Source of the DNA: Microtetraspora fusca
GTDB taxonomy: Bacteria > Actinomycetota > Actinomycetes > Streptosporangiales > Streptosporangiaceae
Length of the DNA: 64,000 bases
Direction of reading: 5' to 3'
Assembly (NCBI RefSeq): GCF_001570365.1
Contig: NZ_BBYK01000048.1
Location: 184,025 to 248,024 of the forward strand
The notes beneath the pieces were generated by a model that was given only the letters and a program-made list of their open reading frames with translations, had not been told where the DNA came from and made no database searches. Shown one piece after another: positions 8,942 through 16,535 of this stretch. A program made the translations under genes and the position numbers. Each line of letters starts with the position of its first letter. Position 1 is the stretch's first letter.

Positions 8942-9741
8942 GACAGTTGACCTCCGGTTTCAGCGATGATGCGGTGATACAGACCGTTCGAGACCAGGCC
9001 GCCGTCCACGGTGACCTCACTGCCGGTCATGTAGCCGGACCGGTCGGACAGCAGGAACAGCACCGCATCGGTGATCTCCTGCGGGCGAGCCATCCGGCCG
9101 GCCGGAACGCTGCCGATCGAGGCCTCGACGAAGGCGTCCGCTCCGGCCAGCAGGGCCGTGTCGACCAGGCCAGGGTGCACCGAGTTGACCCTGATTCCCC
9201 ACTTCGCGAAGTTCCCCGCCGCCGCTTTCGACAGGCCGGTCACGCCCCACTTGCTTGACGAGTACGCGGGAGAGAAGTAGCCGATCTGCCCGGTGATCGA
9301 GGAGATGTTCACGATCGACCCGCCGCCCGAGTCGCGCATCAGGCCCGCCACGGCCTTGATCCCGTAGAAGGGGCCGAACAGGTTGACCCGCAGCACCTGC
9401 TCCCACACCTCGTCGGTGGTGTCCATGAACTCCAGCCGCCGGGAGATGCCGGCGTTGTTGACCAGGCCGCCCAGTTGCCCCTTCGCGGTACGGATCTCCT
9501 CCACCACCCGGGCCCACCCGGCGGGGTCGGTGACGTCCAGGAGGTGGACGCCGGCCGACCCGCCCGCCGCGCGGATCTCCTCGGCCACCGGCGTCGCGTC
9601 GACGACATCGGCCAGGCACACGTGCACTCCCCGGGCGCCCAGCGCCCGGGCGTGGCTGGCCCCCATCCCCGCGGCGGCACCCGTGACCAGGACGACGCCG
9701 GGGTAGCGAACCGTCTCGCTCGCCCGCGTCGTCTCACACAT
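8938..9741 (-). CDS. Short-chain dehydrogenase/reductase (classical SDR) 1
   Basis: 267 residues starting at ATG 9741 (MCETTRASETVRYPG), because the long in-frame upstream extension is an out-of-frame shadow of the neighbouring SDR. The Rossmann motif is TGAAAGMGASHA, NNAG is present (NNAGISRRLEF), and the catalytic tetrad is readable as Ser in NISSITG and Tyr/Lys in YSSSK. It oxidises or reduces an alcohol/ketone with NAD(P). Its start overlaps the preceding SDR by 8 nt and its stop overlaps the flavoprotein start by 4 nt, so the three are translationally coupled. Confidence 0.85.
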   Translation of the reverse strand: MCETTRASETVRYPGVVLVTGAAAGMGASHARALGARGVHVCLADVVDATPVAEEIRAAGGSAGVHLLDVTDPAGWARVVEEIRTAKGQLGGLVNNAGISRRLEFMDTTDEVWEQVLRVNLFGPFYGIKAVAGLMRDSGGGSIVNISSITGQIGYFSPAYSSSKWGVTGLSKAAAGNFAKWGIRVNSVHPGLVDTALLAGADAFVEASIGSVPAGRMARPQEITDAVLFLLSDRSGYMTGSEVTVDGGLVSNGLYHRIIAETGGQLS

Positions 9742-10567
9742 GGCGCGATCCGCCGTCCACGGCGATGCTGTGCCCGGTGATGTAGCGGGCGCTGTCGGAC
9801 AGCAGGAACAGCAGCGCCCCGAAGACCTCCTCGGGCGAGCCGAACCGGTGCAACGGCACAACGTCGAGCGCGTGCCGCAGCGCGACCGGATCCTCCTGGA
9901 CCCAGCGGGTCATCTCCGTGTCGATGTAGCCGGGGGCGATCGAGTTGACCCGGATCCCCCTGTCCCCGAACTCGACGGCGAGCGACTCCGTCAGGTGCGC
10001 GACCGCCGCCTTGGACGTGCAGTAGGCGCCGCGTCCCTTGCGCACCCGCACCGCCGACACCGAGGACATGTTGACGATCGCGCCGCCGGGACCCATGTGC
10101 CGGGCCGCGGTCTGCGCGCCGTACAGCACGCCCTCGACGTTGACCGCCAGCGTCGACCTCATCTGGTCCGCCGGGATCTCCCCCGCGAGCGCGTACGGGA
10201 AGACACCCGCGTTGTTGACCCAGAAGTCGATGCGCCCGAAGTGCTCCAGCGCCGTCTGGGCCACCGTCTCGTGGTCGTCGGGCTTGGTCACATCGATGTG
10301 CGTGCCGACGACGCGGCTCGGAGCGTCGAACAGGGCCCGCTCGGCGACTTCCGCGTTGACCTGAGCCGCGGTGGCGGCCATCTGCTCGCCGTCGATGTCG
10401 GCGCCGACGACGTGGACCCCGCGGGCGGCCAGGCCGGCGGCGAACCGTGCCCCCATTCCGCGCGCCGCGCCGGTGATCACCGCCACCTTGCCCGGCATCT
10501 CCGGATAGATGGCCGTCATCGCCGCGTTCAGTACCCGTCCGGGGCCGGCCGGTTCGGCGGTAGTCAT
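9734..10567 (-). CDS. Short-chain dehydrogenase/reductase (classical SDR) 2
   Basis: 277 residues with TGAARGMGARFAAGLA (cofactor loop), NNAGVFPYALAG, and the YCTSK catalytic motif; GADIDGEQ after strand 2 suggests preference for NAD over NADP because an Asp occupies the ribose-binding position. A carbonyl reductase or alcohol dehydrogenase of the mycofactocin-or NAD-linked classes would look like this. It has diverged considerably from SDR 1 in the same operon, so the two probably act on different positions or stereoisomers. It begins 69 nt after the NTF2-fold gene and overlaps the next gene by 8 nt. A downstream in-frame ATG (MTAIYPEMPGKV) is a possible alternative start. Confidence 0.85.
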   Translation of the reverse strand: MTTAEPAGPGRVLNAAMTAIYPEMPGKVAVITGAARGMGARFAAGLAARGVHVVGADIDGEQMAATAAQVNAEVAERALFDAPSRVVGTHIDVTKPDDHETVAQTALEHFGRIDFWVNNAGVFPYALAGEIPADQMRSTLAVNVEGVLYGAQTAARHMGPGGAIVNMSSVSAVRVRKGRGAYCTSKAAVAHLTESLAVEFGDRGIRVNSIAPGYIDTEMTRWVQEDPVALRHALDVVPLHRFGSPEEVFGALLFLLSDSARYITGHSIAVDGGSRHV

Positions 10568-10636
10568 GCGTTCTCCTCGTGCTGCGAATCGTGGATCGGA
10601 GTCGTGGATCGGAGTCGTGGTGCGGGCGCTCGTCGG

Positions 10637-11074
10637 TCACGGCGTGTCGTCACGGCGGACCACCCGGCGGCGGATCAGCCATCGCCCGTCCTGCCGGACC
10701 AGGTCGTCGGTGATGGTGGTCATCCGCACCAGCCGGGGCTCCCCGCCGACGGGCGTGCTGACGATCTGCAGGTAGGCGTGCACGATCGCCGACCGGTCGT
10801 CGGCGGAGTGAACGAAGAGGTTGGTGATGACGTGGCGCGTCGTCACCCCCGACGAGCGGGCCTCTTCGAAGAAGCGTTCGGCGAACGTCGTCAGTCGGGC
10901 GGTGCCGACCACGGGGTCGGGGTAGGTCGGCGAGTGGAACTCGCCGTCCGCGCTGAAGGTGGCCGCCCACTCCCGCGCCCGGCCGTTGTCGATCAGATGA
11001 CTCTGCTCTCCGTAGAGCTGGTGAATGCGTACGAGGGTCTCCGTGTCGATGGACGCGCCGGTATCGGCTGACAT
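10637..11074 (-). CDS. NTF2-fold (SnoaL-like) protein, first gene of catabolic operon
   Basis: 145 residues: an N-terminal helix pair with LVRIHQLYGEQSHLIDNG and a sheet ending LVRQDGRWLIRRRVVRRDD, the SnoaL_4 pattern seen also in the gene at 5314-5802. A GGAGGTAG Shine-Dalgarno precedes the ATG at 11074. As first gene of the minus-strand operon it sits directly opposite the IclR regulator, with a perfect operator-like inverted repeat in the 140-bp gap. A dehydratase, isomerase or hydroxylase-beta-like role on the pathway substrate is possible; no catalytic residue set identifies which. Confidence 0.75.
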   Translation of the reverse strand: MSADTGASIDTETLVRIHQLYGEQSHLIDNGRAREWAATFSADGEFHSPTYPDPVVGTARLTTFAERFFEEARSSGVTTRHVITNLFVHSADDRSAIVHAYLQIVSTPVGGEPRLVRMTTITDDLVRQDGRWLIRRRVVRRDDTP

Positions 11075-11136
11075 GGCTACCTCCGGGGGCGTTCGTCCGA
11101 CCCGCGACGGCGTACGCCGGGGGGAAAGCGTGCTAA

Positions 11137-11157
11137 TATCGCACGTGATGTGCGATA
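11137..11157. promoter_or_regulatory. Perfect inverted repeat, probable IclR operator
   Basis: TATCGCAC, 5-nt spacer GTGAT, GTGCGATA. The 8-bp arms are exact. The site is in the gap between the divergent catabolic operon (start 11074) and the IclR gene (start 11215), and overlaps TATTAG (11133-11138, minus strand), a plausible -10 for the operon. A regulator bound here could control both directions. Confidence 0.7.
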
Positions 11158-11214
11158 ACCGAAATAGTGTGGAAACAGTATGTAGCGTCGCTCACATCCG
11201 TCAAGGGGTGGCAT

Positions 11215-11928
11215 ATGAGTCTTGAACGGCGATATGTTCCGGTTGTGCCAGCGCCCGAGATGGACCCCGGAATGTCGAAGACGCTGCACAACGGCCTGCA
11301 GATCCTGGAACTGCTCGTCGACCATCCGCAGGGGCTGTCACTGACCGAGATCGCCGAGGGGATCGGCGTTCACCGCACGGTCGCGCACCGCCTGGTGCGC
11401 ACCCTGGAGGCACACCGGCTGTGCCGCCGCGACAGGTTCAAGCGGATCTCGCTGGGCACGGGTCTGGTCCTGCTCGCCGAACCGGTCGAGCAGGATCTGC
11501 GTACCCTCGCCCGCCCCGTGATGGAGGAGTTGACCGACGCCACGCAGACGACCGCGCATCTGGTCGTACGGGAGAACGAGACCCAGGTGCGGAGCCTGAT
11601 GACCGTGGAGCCGCGCCGTTCCCGGGTTCACCTGGCGTTCCGGCCCGGACGTCTCGACCCGATCGACCGGGGCTCAGCCGGTCTGGCGATGCTGGCCGCC
11701 CTGCCGCCCCAGCCGGGCGAGCGGGCCGAGGTGACCCTGGCGCGCAAGCGCGGGTTCGCCGTCTCCTACGGGGAGATCGTCCCGTCGGTCATCGGGATCT
11801 CGTCCGCCGTCCCGGGAGCCAGAACGCTGACCAGCATCGGCCTCTCCTCGTTCGACTCGCCAGATGAGGAGAAACTCGGCAGCCTCGTCGTCGATGCCGC
11901 CCGCCGTCTCGGTAGCCTGCTCGGCTGA
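11215..11928 (+). CDS. IclR-family transcriptional regulator
   Basis: 237 residues from the ATG at 11215, preferred over the upstream ATG at 11167 because AAGGGG lies eight bases before it. Residues ~20-80 are a winged helix (LQILELLVDHPQGLSLTEIAEGIGVHRTVAHRLVRTLEAH), and the remainder is the IclR effector-binding GAF-like domain with TAHLVVRENETQV and the conserved GSAGLAMLAALPP segment. The effector domain ends early and lacks some of the usual C-terminal glycine-rich loop, so the protein is slightly shorter than the family norm of ~250. Divergent placement indicates it controls the 5.3-11.1 kb catabolic operon; whether as repressor or activator is not visible. Confidence 0.85.
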   Translation: MSLERRYVPVVPAPEMDPGMSKTLHNGLQILELLVDHPQGLSLTEIAEGIGVHRTVAHRLVRTLEAHRLCRRDRFKRISLGTGLVLLAEPVEQDLRTLARPVMEELTDATQTTAHLVVRENETQVRSLMTVEPRRSRVHLAFRPGRLDPIDRGSAGLAMLAALPPQPGERAEVTLARKRGFAVSYGEIVPSVIGISSAVPGARTLTSIGLSSFDSPDEEKLGSLVVDAARRLGSLLG

Positions 11929-12144
11929 CGGAGCTCTGCGGGCGGCTCCTACGCGCCCTGATGGGATCTTGCAAATAGGACGACATGGCGGACTCTCGAG
12001 ATGGAACTCGACCGCCATGTCGACCAAGCGCCTTCGCCGCAGCCCCAACGCATGCGGCGTGCTCTACCGGCCCTCACTCCGCCCGCGTTCAAGGCGGGCC
12101 TTGAAGTACAACGACGGTCGACGGATTCAGCGACGATTCCCCTC

Positions 12145-12678
12145 ATGATGCGCCGCGACTTACGCCAGGTTGATCCCGTTCGACACGACGACGTTCGTGC
12201 GGCCGCGGAGCGGTTCGGGCTCGCCACCCACGTCCTGCGGCATTGGGAGTCGATGGGATTGCTGACGCCGGTAAGGATCGGCGGCGCGCGTCGCCGATAC
12301 GGATCGGACGACCTCTGTCGCGTCGCGGTCATACTGCGGGCCAAGGAGGCGGGGTTCGGTCTTGACGACATCCGCGAGATGATCGCCACCGCGGACGCGG
12401 CCGCACGGCGGGAGATCCTGCGGCGCCGGCGAGCGGATCTTGCCCGGCGCATCGCGGAGGCGCAGGCTTCGCTGGAACTCATCGACTGTGCCCTGGCCTG
12501 CGATCATGAGGACTTCACGAGCTGCCCGGACTTCCAGGCGTCGGTCGCGGAACGGGTCTCCCCCGCCACTGTCCCCTCGGCGCCGAGCAGGCGGGCCGGC
12601 GACTCCGTAGCCACCGCGCCCGTACGTGTCCGCCGCGAAGCGCGAGAGCACGCCGAAGCCCAGGGAGTCAGCGCGTGA
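12145..12678 (+). CDS. MerR-family regulator with C-terminal Cys cluster
   Basis: 177 residues from the first of two adjacent ATGs (12145, 12148), choosing the start nearest the DNA-binding domain. The HTH reads VRAAAERFGLATHVLRHWESMGLLTP, followed by the wing GGARRRYGSDDLCR and a dimerisation helix. The effector end contains CALACDHEDFTSCPDF, three cysteines that could bind metal or an electrophile, though they do not match the CueR, MerR or SoxR metal-site spacing. A Pro/Ser/Arg-rich tail of ~45 residues follows. Its stop overlaps the GTG of the following flavoprotein by 4 nt, so the two are co-translated and the flavoprotein is the likely functional partner or target. Confidence 0.8.
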   Translation: MMRRDLRQVDPVRHDDVRAAAERFGLATHVLRHWESMGLLTPVRIGGARRRYGSDDLCRVAVILRAKEAGFGLDDIREMIATADAAARREILRRRRADLARRIAEAQASLELIDCALACDHEDFTSCPDFQASVAERVSPATVPSAPSRRAGDSVATAPVRVRREAREHAEAQGVSA

Positions 12679-13220
12679 CCGAATCCGGCAAGGTCCTCTA
12701 CATCATCGTGTGCGCCGCAGGAGCGGCCGGCGACGTCGGCCGCCTCGTGACGATGGCCCAGGAACAGGGCTGGACCGTCCAGATCATCGCCACCCCGGCC
12801 GCCCTCGACTTCATCGACGTGCCCGAACTGGAGAGGCTGACCGGCCGCCCTGTCCGCAGCCAGTACCGCAAGCCGAGTGAACCCAAGTCCCCCAGAGCAG
12901 ATGCCATCATCGTCGCCCCGGCCACGTACAACACCATCAACAAGTTCGCCCAGGGCATCTGCGACACCTACGCTCTGGGGCTCTTGGCCGAGGCTCCTGG
13001 CCTGGGCATCCCGGTCGTCGTCCTGCCGTTCGTGAACAGCGCCCTCGCCTCACGCGAACCATTCCGCCGCAGCGTGGAGACACTACGAGCCGAAGGCGTT
13101 CACATCCTTATCGGCCCCGGTCAGTTCGAGCCCCACGCTCCCAGCACCGGAGCCGAGGTCATCGACACCTACCCCTGGCATCTCGCCATCACACAGGTAA
13201 TGATGTGCTCCACCACCTGA
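12675..13220 (+). CDS. HFCD-type flavoprotein (PPC decarboxylase/EpiD-like fold)
   Basis: 181 residues starting at GTG 12675 inside the MerR stop. The fold is read from the FMN-binding segments: VLYIIVCAAGAAGDVGRL at the N-terminus, VAPATYNTINKFAQGICDTYALGLL in the middle (the conserved PAxxNTxxKxAxGIxD motif of Dfp, UbiX and EpiD), and VVVLPFVNSALASREPFRRS (the Met-Asn region of related enzymes, here PFVNSAL). Such proteins decarboxylate cysteine-type carboxylates or prenylate flavin. The catalytic His of PPC decarboxylases (usually near residue 75-90) is not evident, so the reaction is uncertain. The coupling to a MerR regulator suggests an inducible detoxification or redox role. Confidence 0.75.
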   Translation: MTESGKVLYIIVCAAGAAGDVGRLVTMAQEQGWTVQIIATPAALDFIDVPELERLTGRPVRSQYRKPSEPKSPRADAIIVAPATYNTINKFAQGICDTYALGLLAEAPGLGIPVVVLPFVNSALASREPFRRSVETLRAEGVHILIGPGQFEPHAPSTGAEVIDTYPWHLAITQVMMCSTT

Positions 13221-13255
13221 TCAACCGCCGGCCCCCGCGCCACCGCCGGACGTAG

Positions 13256-13804
13256 TCAGAGCTCAAGCACCATCAGGATCTCGTCGCGATCGTCACCGGG
13301 CGCGAGCCGGAGCGCACCGGGCCACCGGCCGATCTCTTTCCAGCCCAGCCGCCCATAGAAGTCATCGAGCCCCACCCCACCCCGGGCGGCGAGATGGAGC
13401 TGTTCGAGCCCCATCTCTTCGCGGGCAACCCGGCGCAGACGGTGCATCAGCGCGGCCCCGACACCCCTGCCCCGGAAGCCGGTATGTGTCTGGACGTGAT
13501 GGACCGTGCCCCAGTGAGCGATCAACGGGTTGGCGTCGCTGCGCACGTTCAGCCACCCGGCGAGCGTCCCGTCGACGCAGGCCAGGAGGAGTCGACTGCG
13601 TTGCGGAGCGAGGCCGGCGATGATCTGGTCGGCGACCACCGCCACCTGATCGAAGTCGACAGGTGGGAAGGGAAAACCGGCCGCGCCCCCGGCGTTGGTC
13701 ACCGTGACCCAGCACTCGATCATCTCCCGTCGCAGCTCGGACGACATCTCATCTGGGCTGGTGATCTGCAGGAACTCAGGAGTCTCCTCATGCATCATCG
13801 CCAC
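13256..13804 (-). CDS. GNAT-family N-acetyltransferase
   Basis: 182 residues. The acetyl-CoA binding signature is TGFRGRGVGAALMHRLRRVA (Q/RxxGxG/A form) preceded by the strand GTVHHVQTHTGFRG, and LEQLHLAARGGVGLDDFYGRLGWKEIGRW near the C-terminus is the usual GNAT motif B with the FYxxxGW element. Substrates of such small GNATs range from antibiotics to peptides; none can be assigned here. It converges with the flavoprotein gene with only 35 nt between stops. Two closely spaced ATGs (13804, 13798) are possible starts. Confidence 0.8.
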   Translation of the reverse strand: MAMMHEETPEFLQITSPDEMSSELRREMIECWVTVTNAGGAAGFPFPPVDFDQVAVVADQIIAGLAPQRSRLLLACVDGTLAGWLNVRSDANPLIAHWGTVHHVQTHTGFRGRGVGAALMHRLRRVAREEMGLEQLHLAARGGVGLDDFYGRLGWKEIGRWPGALRLAPGDDRDEILMVLEL

Positions 13805-14080
13805 AGCCTGACAGACGCCTCCGACAGAACAAGAAAGACCGCCTCCGGCCCCGGCTGATCACCTGCGAGGCTGCGCAGAGGACTCGGATATTGCTTTGCC
13901 GGGCTCGGACGGGTTGCATACCTTTGCCGTCCTCAGCGGCTGAGGCAGGCTGATCACCCCTGGTCGTCATACAGGAACAAGATCCGGCCTGTCCGGCGGC
14001 AGCGATGGCACCGGCGAGGGCGGTCCTGGGCGGTAGCCTTCCGGGTGATCTCGTATGTGCGACGGTGACGCGGGGCAGGT

Positions 14081-15130
14081 ATGAGCGAACGGGACGGCAC
14101 GGCCGGGGAACCCACCGCGGAGGCGGTCCGGGCGGGCGACGAGGCCGTGTTCGGTGAGCTCGCCGCGCGGTACTGGCACGAGTTGCGGGTGCACTGCTAC
14201 CGGATGCTTGGGTCGTTCACCGACGCGGAGGACCTGGTGCAGGAGACGCTGCTGCGGGCCTGGCGCGCGAGGGAGAGCTTCGAGGGGCGCTCGACATTCC
14301 GGGCGTGGCTGTACCGGATCGCCACCAACGCCTGCCTGGACACTCTGTCCAGCCCGGCCCGCGCCCGGGAGGCGGTGGCGGCGGACGCTTCGCGACACCC
14401 GGGGCGCCCGGCGCCGGCCGACGTCACCTGGCTCCAGCCCTATCCGGACGAACTGCTCGATCTGGCGGCGCCGGACGAGGGCGGGCCCGACGCGGTGGCC
14501 ATCGCCCGGGAGACCGTCGAGCTGGCGTTCCTGGCGGCGATCCAGCACCTTCCGCCGCGGCAGCGGGCCGTGCTGATCCTGCGCGACGTGGCCGGCTGGC
14601 CGGTGGCCGAGACCGCCGAGGCACTGGAGATGAGCGTCGCCTCGGTCAAGAGCGGGTTGCAGCGCGCCCGCGCGACGCTGCGCGGGCGGCTGCCCAGGCG
14701 GCGGGCGGACTGGGCCGCGGCCACCCGGCCCAGCCGGGACGAGCTCGACCTGCTGGAGCGCTATGTCACCGCCTCCAGGAACGCCGACCTGATCGCGCTG
14801 GCGGCGCTGCTGCGCGAGGACGTCCGGCAGGCCATGCCGCCCGCCACCCTGGTGTTCGACGGGCGGGAGGCCGTGCTCGACATGTGGCGTCCGGTCCTGG
14901 AGGGCGAGGGGCGCTGGGGCGAGTGGCACTGCCTCCCGCTCGCGGTGAACCGGCAGCCTGCGGTGGCGAACTACGTACGGCGGCCCGGCGAGACCTCCTA
15001 CACGGCGGTCAACATCGACGTCCTGTGCGCCGAGGACGGCCTCGTCACGGAGATCACCACCTTCGGCCCCGAGTTGCTGCCCCTCTTCGGCCTGCCGCTC
15101 TCCGTCGAATCCACCGTTACCGAACCGTGA
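14081..15130 (+). CDS. SigJ-like ECF sigma factor with C-terminal SnoaL domain (TIGR02960-type)
   Basis: 349 residues. Sigma region 2 spans ~25-90 (YRMLGSFTDAEDLVQETLLRAWRARE, then TFRAWLYRIATNACLDTL), region 4 spans ~158-205 (LPPRQRAVLILRDVAGWPVAETAEAL...SVASVKSGLQRARATLR), and residues ~220-340 form an NTF2/SnoaL-like domain. In this sigma group no separate anti-sigma factor is needed; the C-terminal domain modulates activity, probably by binding a small ligand (established for related ECF41/ECF56 groups). GGGGCAGG precedes the ATG. The DUF1579-like gene 86 nt downstream is probably in the same transcript and may be its target. Confidence 0.85.
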   Translation: MSERDGTAGEPTAEAVRAGDEAVFGELAARYWHELRVHCYRMLGSFTDAEDLVQETLLRAWRARESFEGRSTFRAWLYRIATNACLDTLSSPARAREAVAADASRHPGRPAPADVTWLQPYPDELLDLAAPDEGGPDAVAIARETVELAFLAAIQHLPPRQRAVLILRDVAGWPVAETAEALEMSVASVKSGLQRARATLRGRLPRRRADWAAATRPSRDELDLLERYVTASRNADLIALAALLREDVRQAMPPATLVFDGREAVLDMWRPVLEGEGRWGEWHCLPLAVNRQPAVANYVRRPGETSYTAVNIDVLCAEDGLVTEITTFGPELLPLFGLPLSVESTVTEP

Positions 15131-15216
15131 TGCGAATTGTCCGTGCGGACCGATTCCGTCTCCCCGCCCCCGCCGTCGTACGAGCGACATCGCAATCCAT
15201 CACGAAGGGGAACACC

Positions 15217-15657
15217 ATGCCGGAGATCACCGAGAGGACGCAGCCGGACGAGCAGGTCAGGGCGCTGGACCGGCTGGTCGGCTCATGGCGCGTGACCGGC
15301 GGCGCGGAGGGCACGGTCACCTACCGCTGGATGGAGGGAGGCTTCTTCCTCATCCAGGACATCCGGCTGGAGCAGGACGGCGAGCCGATCGTCGGCTTCG
15401 AGGTCATCGGCCGTGAGAGGCCCTACGGGACGGACGGGCCGAGCGAGGACATCAGGTCCCGCTTCTACGGCAGCCGGGGCGACACCCTGGACTACGTCTA
15501 TGAACTCGACGGCGACACGCTGACCATCTGGTTCGGCGCGAAGGGGTCCCCGGCGTACTTCCGGGGCGCCTTCACCGCCAGCGGCGACGCCATGAACGGC
15601 CGCTGGCACTACCCGGGCGGTGGCGGCTACGACTCCGACATGACCAGAATCGGATAG
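15217..15657 (+). CDS. DUF1579-like small beta-barrel protein
   Basis: 146 residues starting at the ATG with GAAGGGG eight bases upstream. The pattern LDRLVGSWRVTGGAEGTVTYRWMEGGFFLIQDI followed by a strand-rich remainder (VGFEVIGRERPYG, GDTLTIWFGAKGSP, MNGRWHYPGGGGYDSDMTRI) matches the lipocalin-like DUF1579 group, whose members often accompany ECF sigma or YdhR-type genes in actinobacteria. No catalytic residues are recognisable; a ligand-binding role is inferred from fold alone. Likely co-transcribed with the upstream sigma factor. Confidence 0.7.
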   Translation: MPEITERTQPDEQVRALDRLVGSWRVTGGAEGTVTYRWMEGGFFLIQDIRLEQDGEPIVGFEVIGRERPYGTDGPSEDIRSRFYGSRGDTLDYVYELDGDTLTIWFGAKGSPAYFRGAFTASGDAMNGRWHYPGGGGYDSDMTRIG

Positions 15658-15694
15658 TCCCGTCACGGATGTCCGCCGAGGAGGGCCGCCGACT

Positions 15695-15814
15695 TCAGCC
15701 ACAGGTGAAGCGGAGGCGGTCCTCCCCTTCGGTGAGGTCGAGCGCGGTGAGGTGCCCGGCCCCGAGCCGGTGGACGCCGAAGTGCTGCGGTCGGCGCCCC
15801 GGCGTGCCGCTCAC
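15695..15814 (-). CDS. Short hypothetical ORF coupled to narI relic
   Basis: 39 residues (GTG start, ends ...LTALDLTEGEDRLRFTCG). Its GTG overlaps the stop of the narI remnant by 4 nt in the way real operon genes do here, and its codon use looks coding. It is too short to recognise, and may itself be a truncated remnant of the gene that once followed narI. Treat as doubtful. Confidence 0.25.
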   Translation of the reverse strand: MSGTPGRRPQHFGVHRLGAGHLTALDLTEGEDRLRFTCG

Positions 15815-16041
15815 CCTGCTGAGGACACGTTCCGGCGCATGGGCGCGTCGCGCACGGCGGCCGGCGCGGGCTGCGCGGGCGGCACGGTCCCGCGGCGCGC
15901 ACGGTAGACGACGTACGGACGCCACAGGTAGGCCAGCGGCGCCGACCACACGTGGACGAGCCGGGTGAAGGGCCACAACGCCAGGAACAGGAAGCCGCCA
16001 ATGGCGTGCAGCTGGTAGACCCCGCACTCATGGTTGCCTCC
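15811..16041 (-). pseudogene. narI: Relic of nitrate reductase gamma subunit (3' end of narI)
   Basis: The reading frame contains VYQLHAIGGFLFLALWPFTR, LVHVWSAPLAYLWRPYVVYR and a normal stop. This is the last transmembrane helix and C-terminal tail of NarI, the haem b subunit of membrane nitrate reductase. The preceding ~170 residues, including all four haem ligands, are absent: upstream sequence is unrelated and no narGHJ is nearby. The remnant therefore cannot function and records a lost nitrate reductase operon. Confidence 0.7.
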
Positions 16042-16071
16042 ACTGTGTATCGCTCCAGGCGCGGCGATCAA

Positions 16072-16535
16072 AGGTGTCGCCGCTGGGCGTACACAGCGTT
16101 TCCGGCCGGTAGATCAACGGGACAGGGACCTTGGACCTCTCTGTACGGGCCCCGCGTCACCCGTTGCCACCGGCGTTCGGCCGGGCACGGCCGTCCCGGC
16201 CGTTCGGTGACGCCGTGTGCGGCGTCGGCAGGAGGGGCGGGCCCCGGCGGCGCGACGCCCCTGACCAGGGGAGATGCCGGGCAGCGAGAGTAGACTCGGC
16301 GACAGGCGTTTCGCCGGTCGGGTCGCGCCGGTCAGGTCGCACTGCCTTTCGCGACAGGTGACGAGGGGCCGGGTGAAGGCCGGGCGCGGGCGCGTCGTGT
16401 TGGACAGCCGGATTGGGGGATCTCGCTGTGACACGCATCTGGCCGCCTCATATCCCAGTCCGGCTGATCGGTTCCGACGGCCGCGGTCCCATCGGAGCAC
16501 CGCCTCGTGCGAGGTGCCGGGGGCGCTGAGCGGTC
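16072..16535. other. Non-coding stretch, no gene recognised
   Basis: About 460 bases between the narI relic and the efflux gene. Open frames exist on both strands but have Arg/Pro-rich, motif-free translations. The sequence is probably decayed remnant DNA plus the promoter of the downstream MFS gene. No clear promoter or repeat was seen. Confidence 0.45.

Noticed and set aside
13220..13260. Terminator between flavoprotein and GNAT genes
   Set aside because: The CCGCCGG copies are direct repeats, not inverted, and do not form a stem.
14305..15216. Frame upstream of the DUF1579-like start
   Set aside because: It is a shadow of the sigma gene; the ATG at 15217 has a strong Shine-Dalgarno and begins the recognisable domain.
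16114..16500. 128-codon minus-strand ORF
   Set aside because: No recognised motif, Arg/Pro-biased composition, no Shine-Dalgarno, and lies in a decayed gap.
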